From Panulirus ornatus (taxonomy: Eukaryota; Arthropoda; Malacostraca; Decapoda; Palinuridae), in the NCBI RefSeq assembly GCF_036320965.1, contig NC_092251.1, positions 6,897,501-6,961,500 on the forward strand: 64,000 nucleotides of DNA, given 5' to 3'. Of the stretch, positions 32,976-44,131 are shown piece after piece (the stretch's first letter is position 1; every line of letters begins with the position of its first letter). A program made the translations under genes and the position numbers. The notes beneath the pieces are model-generated. The model saw only the letters and a program-made list of their open reading frames with translations, was not told the origin of the DNA and did not search any database.

Positions 32976-33366
32976 TTACATATGGAGCAGAGTTCCAGAG
33001 GTGGTGGGTGTTAGGTAGGGGGCTTTTACTGACGGGGTGTAGATAATGGCCGGGTTACAAGCAGTGGGATGGTAAGTAGGTCTTGCGGGGATAGGCGTGG
33101 GATGAAGAGTGGAATCCTTCGCGGTGAAGCAGATGGCCGTATTTGTGAGTGTCGTGGAGGGCTTCAGTCCCACAATGACATTTTCTTCCTTGTGTGGGTT
33201 TAAGACGTTGTTGCACTGTCCCGGGTTCTCGTCAACGGGGGAAATTCCAGGACGAACGGGTTTCCTCCACTTGGATTGGCTGGTCCTCCTCTGCTGGGGG
33301 CTTTCGCGTCTCTGCTTCCAGCTGGACATAACTTGGCACCCATCTGCCTCAGTCAGGATCTTTTCT
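32976..33366 (-). CDS. uncertain open frame, no recognised product
   Basis: About 129 minus-strand codons without a stop and without tandem repeats, including KWRKPVRPGISPVDENPG and KEENVIVGLKPSTTL. The composition is plausible for coding, but a frame of this length is expected several times by chance in 64 kb, the plus strand is open over part of it, and no splice context or family is recognised. Listed only as the least repetitive long frame in this part of the window. Confidence 0.15.
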
Positions 33367-34082
33367 TAAGCAGATTTGGAGCCAGTCTCTCCATCGTGAT
33401 GGTGTGTGCCTGTGTGTGTCTGTGTGTTTGTGTGTTTTCCATCCTATGACAATTAGGAATGGAGTTAATGATAGATGTATCCATAGGTAGATTGTATTCG
33501 TATGAAATATTTGCGACAGAAGCGGCCCTCAAATTGTCAACGTCCTGATCTTTCAATCTTCCCCTGGTCTTCTCTGGCTGGTTCTTCTGTTTACCCCAGG
33601 AGCCGTAGCTACGTCCAGGGTGTGCAGATCTCGCGCCCCAAGTTCCCAGGATGTGTAGCCGTCTCATTTCCTCTGCTCATAGCCGGAGATACGCGGGTGT
33701 GTATATACGGGAGCAGGGAGGGAGGAGACCCGTCCCGCTGGCGGCGTGACCGCGGCTGAATTAGAGTCTCATTGCCTATGGTGGTGGCGGAAACTTGCCT
33801 TCGTCCATTTCCTTTTACTGTTCCGAGGTCGTACTGTATCCCCTTGTGGTGAATATGTGGACGATTTCCTGCTGTGGATATCTTATCTTGCCTCAAGCGA
33901 GGGTGTGAAGCCCCTGAGGCCTGCTGGTCGTCGTGTGTCTTGTCGAACTGATGCTGATGTAAGGTGGTCCGTCCGCTGACGTCACGGCGCTTTGCTGTCT
34001 CTTATGTAATATTCTCATTGTGATGCACGAGGGAGGAGGAGGAGGAGGAGGAGGAGGAACAGCAGCAGGGTCGCCCTACCTG
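33367..34082. other. unique sequence ending in (GGA)n
   Basis: A short impure TG tract at 33402-33436 and (GGA)n at 34031-34058. No gene supported. Confidence 0.55.
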
Positions 34083-34275
34083 GGACACACACACACTCAC
34101 ACACACACCTCCCAGACCTGGGAGTACTGGGTACGTCTCTCCAGGGACATAGACCCTCCAGGGCTGGGAGTATTGGTACACCTCCCCTTGGACACAGACC
34201 CTCTAGGGCTAGGAGTACTGGTACACCTCCCCTGGGACACACACCTCCTATGGCTGGGAGTAGTGGGCACACCTT

Positions 34276-34325
<50 letters not shown>

Positions 34326-34345
34326 CAGGCCTTGGGAGTAACTGG
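34083..34345. repeat. 45-bp minisatellite with (CA)n growing in its end copies
   Basis: CTGGGAGTA recurs at 34119, 34164, 34209 (as CTAGGAGTA) and 34254. Internal copies have GGACACAGACC or GGACACACACC; the left end has an interrupted CA tract and the right end (CA)23 at 34277-34323 at the equivalent place. Confidence 0.93.
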
Positions 34346-34741
34346 GGACGACCAGATTCGTGTGTCGGATTATTGAAAGGTCCAGCGTCCCTCTGATGTC
34401 GGGGATGAGTAGCTGCCAGGGATCTGGTCCCCCCGACATAAGGCACGGGTTTAGATGGGCTCCTGATAGGAGGGAGGATCGGGACGCATCCCTTTCAATC
34501 TCGGGCACAGGATTTTCGTGTGGGGACGGACACGGCTCCCGTGGGGGTTGTGGTGCGGATTAGGCGAGACAGGGAGAAGCCAGAGTCTCAGACCTGTGGC
34601 TAGAGAGGTACCTCGGTGGGAGGATAGGGAATAGACAGGTGGCGTGTAGGTGCCCCCTAAGAACACTGCTGTGTTATGGTGTGTGAAAGGGAGTACTGTA
34701 TGTTGCCTGGGGTTTGGTGACGGAAGGGAATGGTCATAGAA

Positions 34742-34743
<2 letters not shown>

Positions 34744-34802
<59 letters not shown>

Positions 34803-34830
34803 GCACGAACGCACGTGTGTGTGTGTGTGT
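34744..34830. repeat. (CA)n ... (GT)n inverted dinucleotide pair
   Basis: About 29 CA units, a 12-base spacer containing CGAACG, then about eight GT units. The tracts are complementary. Confidence 0.97.
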
Positions 34831-34861
34831 CTATGTGTGTTTCCTGGATGAAACTCCCGCC

Positions 34862-35105
34862 CACCTGTGTACCTTCATTGTCACTCTTCATGTGGTAATA
34901 TCGCATCCTGGCCTTCACGTCATCAAGGATAGATATGTCCTCTTTCCTCCCCGTCGTATTTTGTCCTCCTCTGTCACATCTGTCAGCCACAGGACGTCTT
35001 TCTCGTAATATGTGACCCATCCATTTCTCTTTTGTCTCCCCCGCATTGCTCTGAATAAACCCCCTCCCCTCATCCATCTTACGTAAGACTTCGTTATATT
35101 ATTGC
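34862..35105 (-). mobile_element. C-terminal fragment of a second type of non-LTR reverse transcriptase
   Basis: The minus strand reads NEVLRKMDEG, GETKEKWMGHILRE, a basic Gly-Arg-rich part, then ILDDVKARMRYYHMKSDNE. This order (N-E-E-V-L-R; W-x-G-H-x-L-R; G-R-x-R; D-D-x-K) is that of the C-terminal part of retrotransposon polymerases of the RTE/jockey-like kind common in arthropods. It differs from the element at 18.7-19.3 kb (W-F-G-H-M-E-R-M). It continues into a longer minus frame (to 34451) only because (CA)n has no stops. Bases 35106-35420 may hold more decayed sequence of the element. Confidence 0.6.
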
Positions 35106-35912
35106 CTCCCTGTTCTATCCAACTTATAAAGTGTCCGCAAAGCCACCTTGTCCGCCCATCCCCATAGATTTTCTAAATCGATGTCACATTTACATTGTAG
35201 TACTCGTTCTTGTCTCCATTGGCCTGATTGCCATGTATAGCCGTCTGGAGCATGGACTTTGGCAAGGGTTCCCGAAATGTTTTGGGGGCCATCCTTATTT
35301 TAGGTCCCCTTTTGTTTTGGGGTTTCACAAGGGTCTTAATCTTGCACCTCCCATAGCTTTCGTTAAGTGCACCAGTTCAACTTCCACCTTGGGAAACGTT
35401 TGCTGTAGCTAGCAGAACTCTTCTACCGTTCTCTGTGTGGATCATCTGTGATACTGACATATACGCCTTCTATTAGGCCAACCCGACTGTGGGACGTCCC
35501 ATCACGTCCCCATCAACTCTCATCCCTGTATGTATGTGTGTTGTAGTCGTGCTGACTATGTATCTTTCTTTATATGTAGCTTCGTCTGTTATATGTGAGT
35601 CTGCGCACATAGAGTTATGAATCAAGGATATATCTTTTAATCCTTGTATGTGTGGATATTGATGTGGGGTATCGGGTGTAGCTATCGGTGTTTATCGGCA
35701 CATTTTCTTTTTGTGTCGCAGGTTATTGATCACCTCCGGGATCTACATATCCCCCTACGGAGGAGGGCTGCTGCTCGTGGCAGTGAATGCACGGCCATTT
35801 ATCCCCGCCCGATTAAGGATGTACTGAAAGCCATGCACGTCTGGAAGGGATGGGAGCCATGTGTGCTGATGGTATGAACGCGCTCAGTACGCTGAGGCGG
35901 TGGTTCCTCCCC
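35106..35912. other. unique sequence, left part possibly decayed retrotransposon
   Basis: No further motif can be read with confidence. A 77-codon plus frame at 35644-35877 has no recognised features. Confidence 0.5.
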
Positions 35913-35913
35913 G

Positions 35914-35968
<55 letters not shown>
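35913..35968. repeat. (GT)n microsatellite
   Basis: About 27 GT units with one early CGTG interruption. Confidence 0.98.
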
Positions 35969-35969
<1 letters not shown>

Positions 35970-36249
35970 GCGTACCCCTATCCTTGTCTTTCCTATTTTC
36001 TGCCACTCCCTTGCCCCACCTACCCGCGTGGTGTAGGCACGAGTGTGTGTATAGAAGTCGCCGTATATTGTGTACAGAAGAAAAAAAATAGAAATCACTC
36101 GTGTTTGTTGTAACAACTAACGTCTACTTGTGATCGATGAAAAACAAAAAACACGTCGGACTTCAGTAATTGTTTATTCATGGCTTTGCTGGCGAACATG
36201 GAGGCACACATGTGTGAAGTATATTGTCTCAGCATTCCTGCGCTTTAGT

Positions 36250-36252
<3 letters not shown>

Positions 36253-36313
<61 letters not shown>

Positions 36314-36424
36314 ATTTGCCTCACGACTGCGGCAGCAGCGCAGCAACAGCGTCCAAGACGTAACGCCACATACAAACATACCCGTCCTGGTTCGACCGAG
36401 ATGTTGGAGGCAGAGGTGTGCAGG

Positions 36425-36481
<57 letters not shown>
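36253..36481. repeat. (GT)n ... (CA)n inverted dinucleotide pair
   Basis: GT tract 36253-36312 and CA tract 36427-36481, separated by 114 bp of unique sequence. The tracts are complementary over about 54 bp. Confidence 0.98.
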
Positions 36482-36483
<2 letters not shown>

Positions 36484-36624
36484 GAGCCTGGTTGGTCTGG
36501 TACGCCTGGTAAATACTTAACTAGGTGGGTCTTCCTGGTTACCAAGGGTCTTCGTAGATGTCTACACTGTTAAGCCTCGTTTCTCAAGTGGCCGCTGGTA
36601 ATGTGTTGAATAGCAGGATGGGTT

Positions 36625-36985
36625 AGGCCTGCGCTATGTTAGGTGGCGGGGTGATAGTAGGGACCGTGCTGTGTTAGGTGGTAGAGTTATTTAGTCCCAG
36701 GCTGTGTTAGGTAGCGGGGTGATGGTAGGGACCCTGCTGTGTTAGGTGGTAGAGTTATTTAGTCCCAGGCTGTGTTAGGTAGCGGGGTGATGGTAGGGAC
36801 CGTGCTGTGTTAGGTAGTAGAGTTGGTTTGTCCCAGGCTGTGTTAGACAGCGGGTTAGAGGTAGAACCAGGCTAGGTTAGATAGCGGAGTTAGTTAGGAC
36901 CAGGTTGTGTTAGGTAGAGGGGTGATGGTAGGACTAGGCTGTGTTAGGCAGCTTGTGTAGGGGGGGTTAGGATCAGGCTGTGTTA
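36625..36985. repeat. 33/35-bp minisatellite with a 68-bp two-unit repeat
   Basis: Unit A (TGTTAGGTGGTAGAGTTATT...) alternates with unit B (TGTTAGGTAGCGGGGTGATG...) two to three times before both decay rightwards. TGTTAGG is shared but is not a telomere repeat. Confidence 0.93.
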
Positions 36986-37447
36986 TCATTATGGAGGTAT
37001 ACACGTCCGCTGGGCCAGGCTCCCTCATAAGCCCGCCTGTCAATTAACCCCGGCGCTAATAACCCAGACCCTCGGCTGATTAGAAGAAGTAATTAGTGCG
37101 GACTGGGAGGAAATTGGTGGACGTTTTGCTGATGATGTTTTGGCATGTTATGCAACTTTTCCCCGTAACAGCAGGGTTTCCCCGGCGGCGTGGGTGGAGA
37201 CGGGCGTCAAAGGAGCCGCCCTTGCGATGGTCGTAATGGCGTCCCAGTAACGTAAGGGGAAGTGGGGGAGGTGACGGTCGTCACAGGAGCTACCGTTTTA
37301 GGGTCCGTCGGAGAGGGAGGCATGGCGGGAGCGGGGGAGCCTTTAGCGTCGCCTGTAGGTGTCCAAGTCTTTAGGAACAGCGAGGCTTTGCAGACGACGG
37401 GGGGGTGGGGGGCAGTTGATGACGGTCTTAGGTGAGATGGGACAGTT

Positions 37448-37450
<3 letters not shown>

Positions 37451-37519
<69 letters not shown>
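37451..37519. repeat. (GA)n microsatellite
   Basis: About 34 perfect units. Diverged GGAGGCGGAGG-type repeats follow to about 37690. Confidence 0.99.
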
Positions 37520-37521
<2 letters not shown>

Positions 37522-37846
37522 CAGTTAGGAAGGCAGGGCAGGCGGAGGGCTTCCGTGGAATGATGCAGGAGTGGAGGGAGGCGGAGGGGGGGGACCTCTA
37601 GATTGAGGTAGGTGAGGGTTAAGGGCGCCTGTGGATAGAGGCGGGGCAGGCGGAGGGCGGACGCCTGTGGGCGGAGGCAGGTGAGGCGGAGGACACGTGG
37701 AAGGGAGCCGGGCTCAGGTAGGGCAGGAGACAGCCGACCCGTCACCATGGCGACCCGCGCTCCCGCCGCCGCCTCCGGAAATGGTTACCTCGCCCGAGAC
37801 TAATTTCCAGCCGGGAAATTCTGGGGTGGTTTTCGAGGGCCCGGTC

Positions 37847-37848
<2 letters not shown>

Positions 37849-37905
<57 letters not shown>
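37849..37905. repeat. (GA)n microsatellite
   Basis: About 28 perfect units. Confidence 0.99.
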
Positions 37906-37912
<7 letters not shown>

Positions 37913-38553
37913 AGGAAAGGAGACGTGGGCGGATGGGGGCGTGTGGCTTCTCGGTAGGTAGGGAGTGTGGGTGGGAGGAACGGCTGTACGTCGGAGTATA
38001 TTAGAAGGTGCTACACGGGAGGGGATCTGATGTGGTCTATGACTGAGAGTACCTCCCCACCAGCAAGGTACCTCCCCACCCACCTCTCCCTCCGGCACAA
38101 CGGCAGATAGGGGAAAAAAAAAAATAATCATATTCGCCAGCGTCGTACGAGGAGATTATATACGGACAACGAAGTATGAGAGGAAGTCGTGAGTGGGGAA
38201 CTGATAACGTTACCAATTTCTGAAGTGGATTTTGCCGAGGAGGAGGCTAGATGCAGACCCGGAAGGGTACCATTGTTTTTAGAAATGTATTTTGACTTGT
38301 GCTTATCCTCCTTGAACGGTGCTAGCTGTTCGCTGATGATTGATGTGGATGAAGTGTTTGGCCAGCCGTGATGTAGAGGGGTGGTGGAGAGGCTGATAGA
38401 GGGGGAAGGGTGAGGGGTTGGTGGATTGAGGGGGGAACGAGAGCGTCTGGTCGCGGCCGCTCCGGATGGGGAGGGAGGGAAAGGTTCCCTCAAAGGGGAG
38501 AAGATTGAGGCGTGAGGAGTGAGAGAGGGGGAGGGGGGTGGGTAAAAGGATTA

Positions 38554-38557
<4 letters not shown>
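37906..38557. other. unique non-coding sequence
   Basis: Purine-rich right half. A 121-codon minus frame (38128-38493) has no recognised motif. Confidence 0.55.

Positions 38558-38628
<71 letters not shown>
38558..38628. repeat. (GA)n microsatellite
   Basis: About 35 perfect units. Confidence 0.99.
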
Positions 38629-38630
<2 letters not shown>

Positions 38631-39085
38631 GAAGGAGAAATGATTGATGAAGTAAGTGATGAAGTAAGGAATGATACAGGAGAAAATGGAAAGTCCCGAT
38701 AGATAGATAAATAGATTTATTTATTTATTTTTTGCCGAGCTAGAGCGACTTATTTGTTTCTACAGTGACCGACATAGCATGATGGGGGCGGGGGGATCAT
38801 ACCCCCCCAGTCAAAGCCATCTTGAGTGACGGGGAAAGAACGTAAAAGAGAGAGCGATAGAGGAAAGAATTGTAGAAGAGGCGATCAGGGGCTCCCGCTG
38901 GCGTTTGTCGTCTGGGACTCCTGAAGTAGGAAGGGATAAAATGACACGGCTGGGAGGAGGGAGAGGAGGAGGAGGAATAGGAGGATCTTACCTGCCTAAG
39001 GAAAGAAGGAGGAGGAGGAGGAGGTATCATAACGGTCCTGCCTTGAGTCCTCCCTCCCCATCTCCCCCCATCCCTGCGACGCTAC

Positions 39086-39220
39086 TTGGAAATCCTCGAC
39101 GAATTTTGTCCCCGATCTCGGAAGCTCCTCGTCGCACGGAGGGCGTCCCACGTCCAGAGAACGTCTTCCAGTTCGTGATCGATGTGCACGCCGGCCATGT
39201 TGTGTGGCCGCTGTGGGAAG
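39086..39220. other. candidate exon, strand unresolved
   Basis: On the plus strand the frame ...PENVFQFVIDVHAG...WPLWE ends at a strong donor, GAAG|GTAAGG at 39217-39226, with GC-rich third positions. On the minus strand a pyrimidine tract ends in CCCACAG at 39211-39217, followed by CGGCCACACAACATGG, a good start context, and MAGVHIDHELEDVLWTWDAL to a possible donor at 39085. The same bases satisfy both readings because the plus donor region is the reverse complement of the minus acceptor region. Four or more frames are open from 39027 to 39326. No protein family is recognised. Confidence 0.3.
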
Positions 39221-39638
39221 GTAAGGGTGACGAGAAAGAGGACGTATTCGTCGCTGGTGCGGGAGGCGAAGGACACGAAGGACGTAGACTGTGGGATTTC
39301 TTCGGTCGTGTGTGTTTTTCACACACTCGCGGGGGATCCTACCCCTGAACTCTCTGTATAGGTGACGAGAGATGATGGCGTTAGGTAAGGCTAGATCTCA
39401 CCACAGGAGGATTATGGGGTTAAGAATAGTCTTGAGTCACTTGTGATCTAGAGTCGCACGTCAGACGGAGAGTGTCTGTGTGTGTGTGGTGTGAATACCT
39501 TGAGGCCCACGGATACTCTGAGGCACAAATACGAGAAGCTTGGACCACTGCTTCAGTATACCCAGGCGGTAGTACCTATTTGACTGGTGTGCTGTCTGTC
39601 ACAATCTCTACCTACTACCATGTGTACCTACTGCTGCT

Positions 39639-39640
<2 letters not shown>

Positions 39641-39713
<73 letters not shown>
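39641..39713. repeat. (CT)n microsatellite
   Basis: About 36 perfect units. Confidence 0.99.
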
Positions 39714-39716
<3 letters not shown>

Positions 39717-40066
39717 ATCAGACCACTCACAATATTGTGTCGGACCGGTTCTTACCAGCAGGGAGTCGAAGTGGGGGGTGTCGTCCCTTTCTGCTGGGAC
39801 TTCCGCACCAGCCCGCCACAGCCCGGCTTAGCTCACTACCCCCGTGGGTGCTGCTGCTACCTTGGGCGGTGCCTCAGTAGTGATTCTTTTTCTCCTGCAA
39901 GCACCAACTGGGGGGTCGTGCGGTACCGCCATAACCCGTAAATCGTCACGTTGTTTATGTCTCTGTCCAATCACGAAGCAGAGGTCGGGGACACCGAAGT
40001 GTTGTTAAGATGAGGAATGCTCGACTTGCGGGATGACCTCCTGACGCCCTCCCGGCCACCTTCATG

Positions 40067-40067
<1 letters not shown>

Positions 40068-40127
<60 letters not shown>
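40068..40127. repeat. (GT)n microsatellite
   Basis: About 30 perfect units. Confidence 0.99.
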
Positions 40128-40252
40128 ACCCTCCTGTGCCTCCCTCCCTCCCTCCATTTCTCTGAAATCTGAGTCTCGCTCCAGATTCTCAGCTCGTCCT
40201 GTGTGCGTCAGCGTATTTCCAGATTTCCCCAGATCATTATGCTAGTGAAGTG

Positions 40253-40254
<2 letters not shown>

Positions 40255-40316
<62 letters not shown>
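40255..40316. repeat. (CT)n microsatellite
   Basis: About 31 perfect units. Confidence 0.99.
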
Positions 40317-40320
<4 letters not shown>

Positions 40321-40397
40321 AAGGCCTTAACCCTGCTTGACTGTAAATGATATTTGTGTCAGTCACTAAGTGTTGTTGGACCTGGTGTGAGAATGGC

Positions 40398-40612
40398 ACC
40401 GGCTTTGCCATCGCGCTCTTTGAGTGCGGCTCATGTCACCCAGCAGCGTTGCCATCACACTCTTGAGTAGAGCCCATGTCACCCAGCAGCGTTGCCATCA
40501 CGCTCTTGAGTGCGGCTCATGTCACCCAGCAGCGTTGCCATCGCGCTCTTGAGTGCGGCTCATGTCACCCAGCAGTGTTGCCATCACACTCACTCATGAG
40601 TGCAGCTCCATG
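40398..40612. repeat. 43-bp minisatellite A
   Basis: Five copies of GTTGCCATCACGCTCTTGAG followed by TGCGGCTCATGTCACCCAGCA; CAGCAG recurs at exact 43-bp steps at 40441, 40484, 40527 and 40570. Confidence 0.97.
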
Positions 40613-40740
40613 CCGTCCAGAGCAGCGTGTGCCATAAAGGTCATGACTAGCCCAAGGCCCAGGCTTCTTTCTCAACGACCAGTCCAGAGTTACGTTGTCA
40701 TACATTATCCAGACGCGCCCTCTCCGCTGCCAGCCTGCTC

Positions 40741-40951
40741 CACTGCTTGTAAAGGGAAAGTCTTTACCTTCCCGGTGAAGTGTTACGTCCTGTAAAGGGA
40801 AAGTCTTTATCTTCCTGGTGAAGTGTTACGTCCTGTAAAGGGAAAGTCTTTACCTTCCCGGTGAAGTGTTACGTCCTGTAAAGGGAAAGTCTTTATCTTC
40901 CTGGTGAAGGGTTATGTCTTGCAAAGGGAAAGTCTTTACCTTCCTGGAGGG
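40741..40951. repeat. 43-bp minisatellite B
   Basis: Five copies of AAAGGGAAAGTCTTTACCTT followed by CCCGGTGAAGTGTTACGTCCTG, at exact 43-bp steps (40751, 40794, 40837, 40880, 40923). The unit holds a small inverted repeat, AAAG...CTTT. Sequence is unrelated to minisatellite A. Confidence 0.97.
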
Positions 40952-42261
40952 ATATATTGAAGAGATGTCGACGTTGATGTGTCCTTATATTCTGCCGGGT
41001 TCTGTCAGTATGGGTACAGCCTCCTGCCGGGTTCTGTCAGTGTGGGTACGGCCTCTTCCTGAGTTGTCCCTGTATATGGAGTCTGGTCATCAGTGTCGGG
41101 CTGGTGTCTCACGAAGCCATCTGCCCAGTTCGACCCACCCGCTGTAAATACCGTCCCCAGCCCACATGTTGGGGTAAATGTTTTCCTCGCTTCCTCGTCA
41201 AACGTCAGCTTTGGTCGCCCCTCGCATCAGCTGCCTACGAGCTATAGCCAGGTCGGAGTATGTTATCACTAGCATTTGAGACATAGAGTGACGCGAATAT
41301 TGTGGCAGTTGAACGCGTGGCCGAGGACGGTTCGTGTCGATTCCCATACGTTCGTGTCCTTGAGGTGTCAGTAACGACACAAATTTGTCTCCATGATCAG
41401 CGGATGTCTGACCCCTGGAGAACCCCCTGGGAAAGGTCTGGACCCGGAGGCGACCCACTCTGGCGTGGAGAGGTCGCCACGGCTCGTCTGGGTGGCTGGT
41501 AACGAAGGTCGGGTCCTGTAGGAACACGGCTGGAATTTATGTAGACTCTGTCGAGGCAGCCTTGTTATCCCGCCTGTCTCGCCAGCTGCTGGGAGGTTGT
41601 CACTCCTGCTTGTGTAGTGTCTTGTGTCTGTGGCAGGAGGCGCGTCCTCGTCGTGCGGGCACACTCGGGGGAGCCCCTCGCTAATGGATAGAGGCTGCAG
41701 GGACAAGACAGGCAGGGGAGGCCCCCCCCCCCTAAGGATGTTAAAATGACGGGGTCGTCCTGAATTTTCTTGAGAGAGCTTGTGAGAGACTCGGATCTCA
41801 AAGAAGATAAACAGATGATCCAGGTCTTCTCAGTAGTAGTGATGGGAATGACAGTATCTGCTTCTGCTGGTTCTCCTGCTGCTGGTTCTGCTGCTGCTCA
41901 CTTGCTCTTGGAAGAGCTGGGTAAACACAGAGTTCGACAGCAGAAGCAAGACTCCCAGCTTTGATCTTCTCTTATGAATTGAAAAGAGAAGCTGCTAGAG
42001 AGGATCCAGACTATTGTCCCGTGAATATTAACTCCGAAGTTTTGTAATTATAGTCTCTGGTCAGGGAGGAAGGGAGAGGGAGATGGAGATAAGGAAGAGC
42101 GAGGGGAAGAGAAAGGAGACGAAAGAATCAGGGAGAGGAGCTGTCAGCTGGGCTCCAAGACGGATGGCTGACCTTTAGAGACGCTGGTCTCCCGCCGTCG
42201 TGGAAAAGTAAAATGTATTGGGTGTTGGAGGGCGCGGAATTTTAGTGTTGGTGTGGTGTGT
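40952..42261. other. unique sequence with short duplications
   Basis: CTGCCGGGTTCTGTCAGT occurs twice at about 40993-41042. A C-run at 41721-41732 and CTGCTG-rich 41855-41900 follow. No gene supported. Confidence 0.55.
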
Positions 42262-42490
42262 AGGTGTAGGAGGAGTGGCACCGGAGGGCAGGGGGTGGTG
42301 ATGCTGCTACGGAACGAGTGGCGGAGTATGGGGGTGGTGATACATCTGCGGGAGGAGTGGCGGCAGAGGACGTGGGAGGTGATGCTGCTGCGGGAAGAGT
42401 GGCAGAGGGCAGGGAGGGGTGGTAATGCTGCTGCGGGAGGAGCAGCAGAGGGGGGGGGGGAAGGGAAAGTAGAGCCGCTGTGGTAGGAGG
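42262..42490. repeat. minisatellite, period about 41 bp
   Basis: Five copies around GGTGATGCTGCTGCGGGAGG and AGTGGCAGAGGGCAGGG. Confidence 0.88.
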
Positions 42491-44039
42491 AACAGCGGGA
42501 AGAGGGAGGGCGTGAGATCACATGAGGTTGGAGGGAAAGTGCAGGTATTGAGTAGAAGCGTGAGTGAGTGATAACAGGGGAATCATAGTCTTGCGATCTC
42601 TCTATTTCAGTCATCCAGATACTTGTGAGTGTCAGTGTGTACAAATGACAGTAGATTAAGCTGCTGACAACCACTCGCGATTGTCACTTAAACCACGTGA
42701 TATCATTAGGCCATCGGCAAGCACCGTAGATAAGTGCAGTGTACATTGATGGTCAATTATGACTGTAAGATGCCACAGCCAACCCTCCCTCGTGAGTTTA
42801 GATTACGACTCAGCTAGCCTTTCTGGGTTGTCCTGGAGCTGTCGTCCCTCCGTGGCCAGGGAGCCTAAACCTGGAGGTGAAGAGCTGTGGTCTGAAGGAG
42901 AGTTAGGAGAAGTTCCCTCCCTTGCTCCTTTGCTCCCCTTTGTCGGATCCCGGCCCGACCTCCACTGGGAGAGTGAACATTGACGTCTCCTGTACTGCGT
43001 GTCGCATGAGAAGGCAGGAAGTAAAACGGGTGTTTGTGGCTTTTCTTCTTTCCCGTCATTTCAGGAAAGCCTCTCTTGCTTATGTGTACACTCGTGGAAG
43101 GAGCGGAGGCTGAGCTGTTGAAGGTAATGTGTATATACACCTCACAGATCAGGGTAACCTAAAGACACGGGAGCTCCTGACGTCACCTCATTCCACGCCC
43201 AAGCCTCCACTAGTGTGAGATGCGAGACTACGGGCGGCGACAGTGGAAGGGTAAGGGAGAACCCTCCTGACGACGGTGTGCGCGAACCGGAAGGACGGTC
43301 GGAAATGGATGGTCTTTCTCCGGCGCCGATGTGTCTGTGTTGATAAATGGTTTACAGTGGAGAGTTCGGCCGTAATCTCGATGATAAAGTTACTTATTGA
43401 GCTACAGACACGGGGGCTTTGATCAGTCAGACTGTTCGTGGTTGTGGCTGGCGAGTTTACGGTGAAATAGAGGATCGTTCTCTCTTCGTCCCAACGGTTA
43501 AATGAAGTCCAGATGTTACACACAAGTGTGTGGGTTGGTGGAAGGGTTGTCGCTGGGGGACAAGGAGGAGTTGTTGTGGCCTCCCCGAGAATAATGATGT
43601 TTCTTGCGCTTTTCTCGACGATGGGCAAAGATCGTTTATACAACGTGGATGTCATCGGCATTTTTTTTTTTAAATGTTATTAGCGTTATTTTTGGTGACA
43701 GCCCGTGTGTGGCGGTGGCCTACATAACACCGCTTGGGATGACGCTGATGTAAGTGGCGTCGGGGATTCTTTCCCGCCCTCCTGCGGCAGAATGAGGGCA
43801 GCGGCATCCTCACGCCGCGGGTGGTGGTGGTGGTGGTGGTGGGTGCGGCGGGCAGAAGAGGCGGGGGGATGGGGGTGGTTGCACTACGCTGGCGCTCTGG
43901 TCATGATTATTGCAGGATCTGGAGCAGCAGCAGTGTCATGGCACCTCATCTCCCCCCTCCCCCCTTTGCTGTGGCACGAGCCTGGCACCGAGCCAGACTT
44001 CGCCTGATGGACACCTGGCTGTCTGGCTAGACCAGTAGG

Positions 44040-44041
<2 letters not shown>
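42491..44041. other. unique non-coding sequence
   Basis: (TGG)n at about 43821-43840 is the only simple tract. A 157-codon minus frame (43188-43661) lacks recognisable motifs. Confidence 0.5.

Positions 44042-44129
<88 letters not shown>
44042..44129. repeat. (GA)n microsatellite
   Basis: About 44 perfect units. Confidence 0.99.

Positions 44130-44131
<2 letters not shown>

Noticed and set aside
34451..35077. 208-codon minus frame as an intact gene
   Set aside because: Its N-terminal third is a retrotransposon remnant and it then reads through (CA)n into unrelated sequence.
36625..36985. Telomere-like repeat because of TGTTAGG
   Set aside because: TTAGG occurs once per 33-35 bp unit, not in tandem as in arthropod telomeres.
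40398..40951. CRISPR-like regular spacing
   Set aside because: Exact 43-bp tandem copies without distinct spacers; ordinary minisatellites.
43188..43661. 157-codon minus frame
   Set aside because: Frames of this length occur by chance in 64 kb; no domain, signal or splice context.
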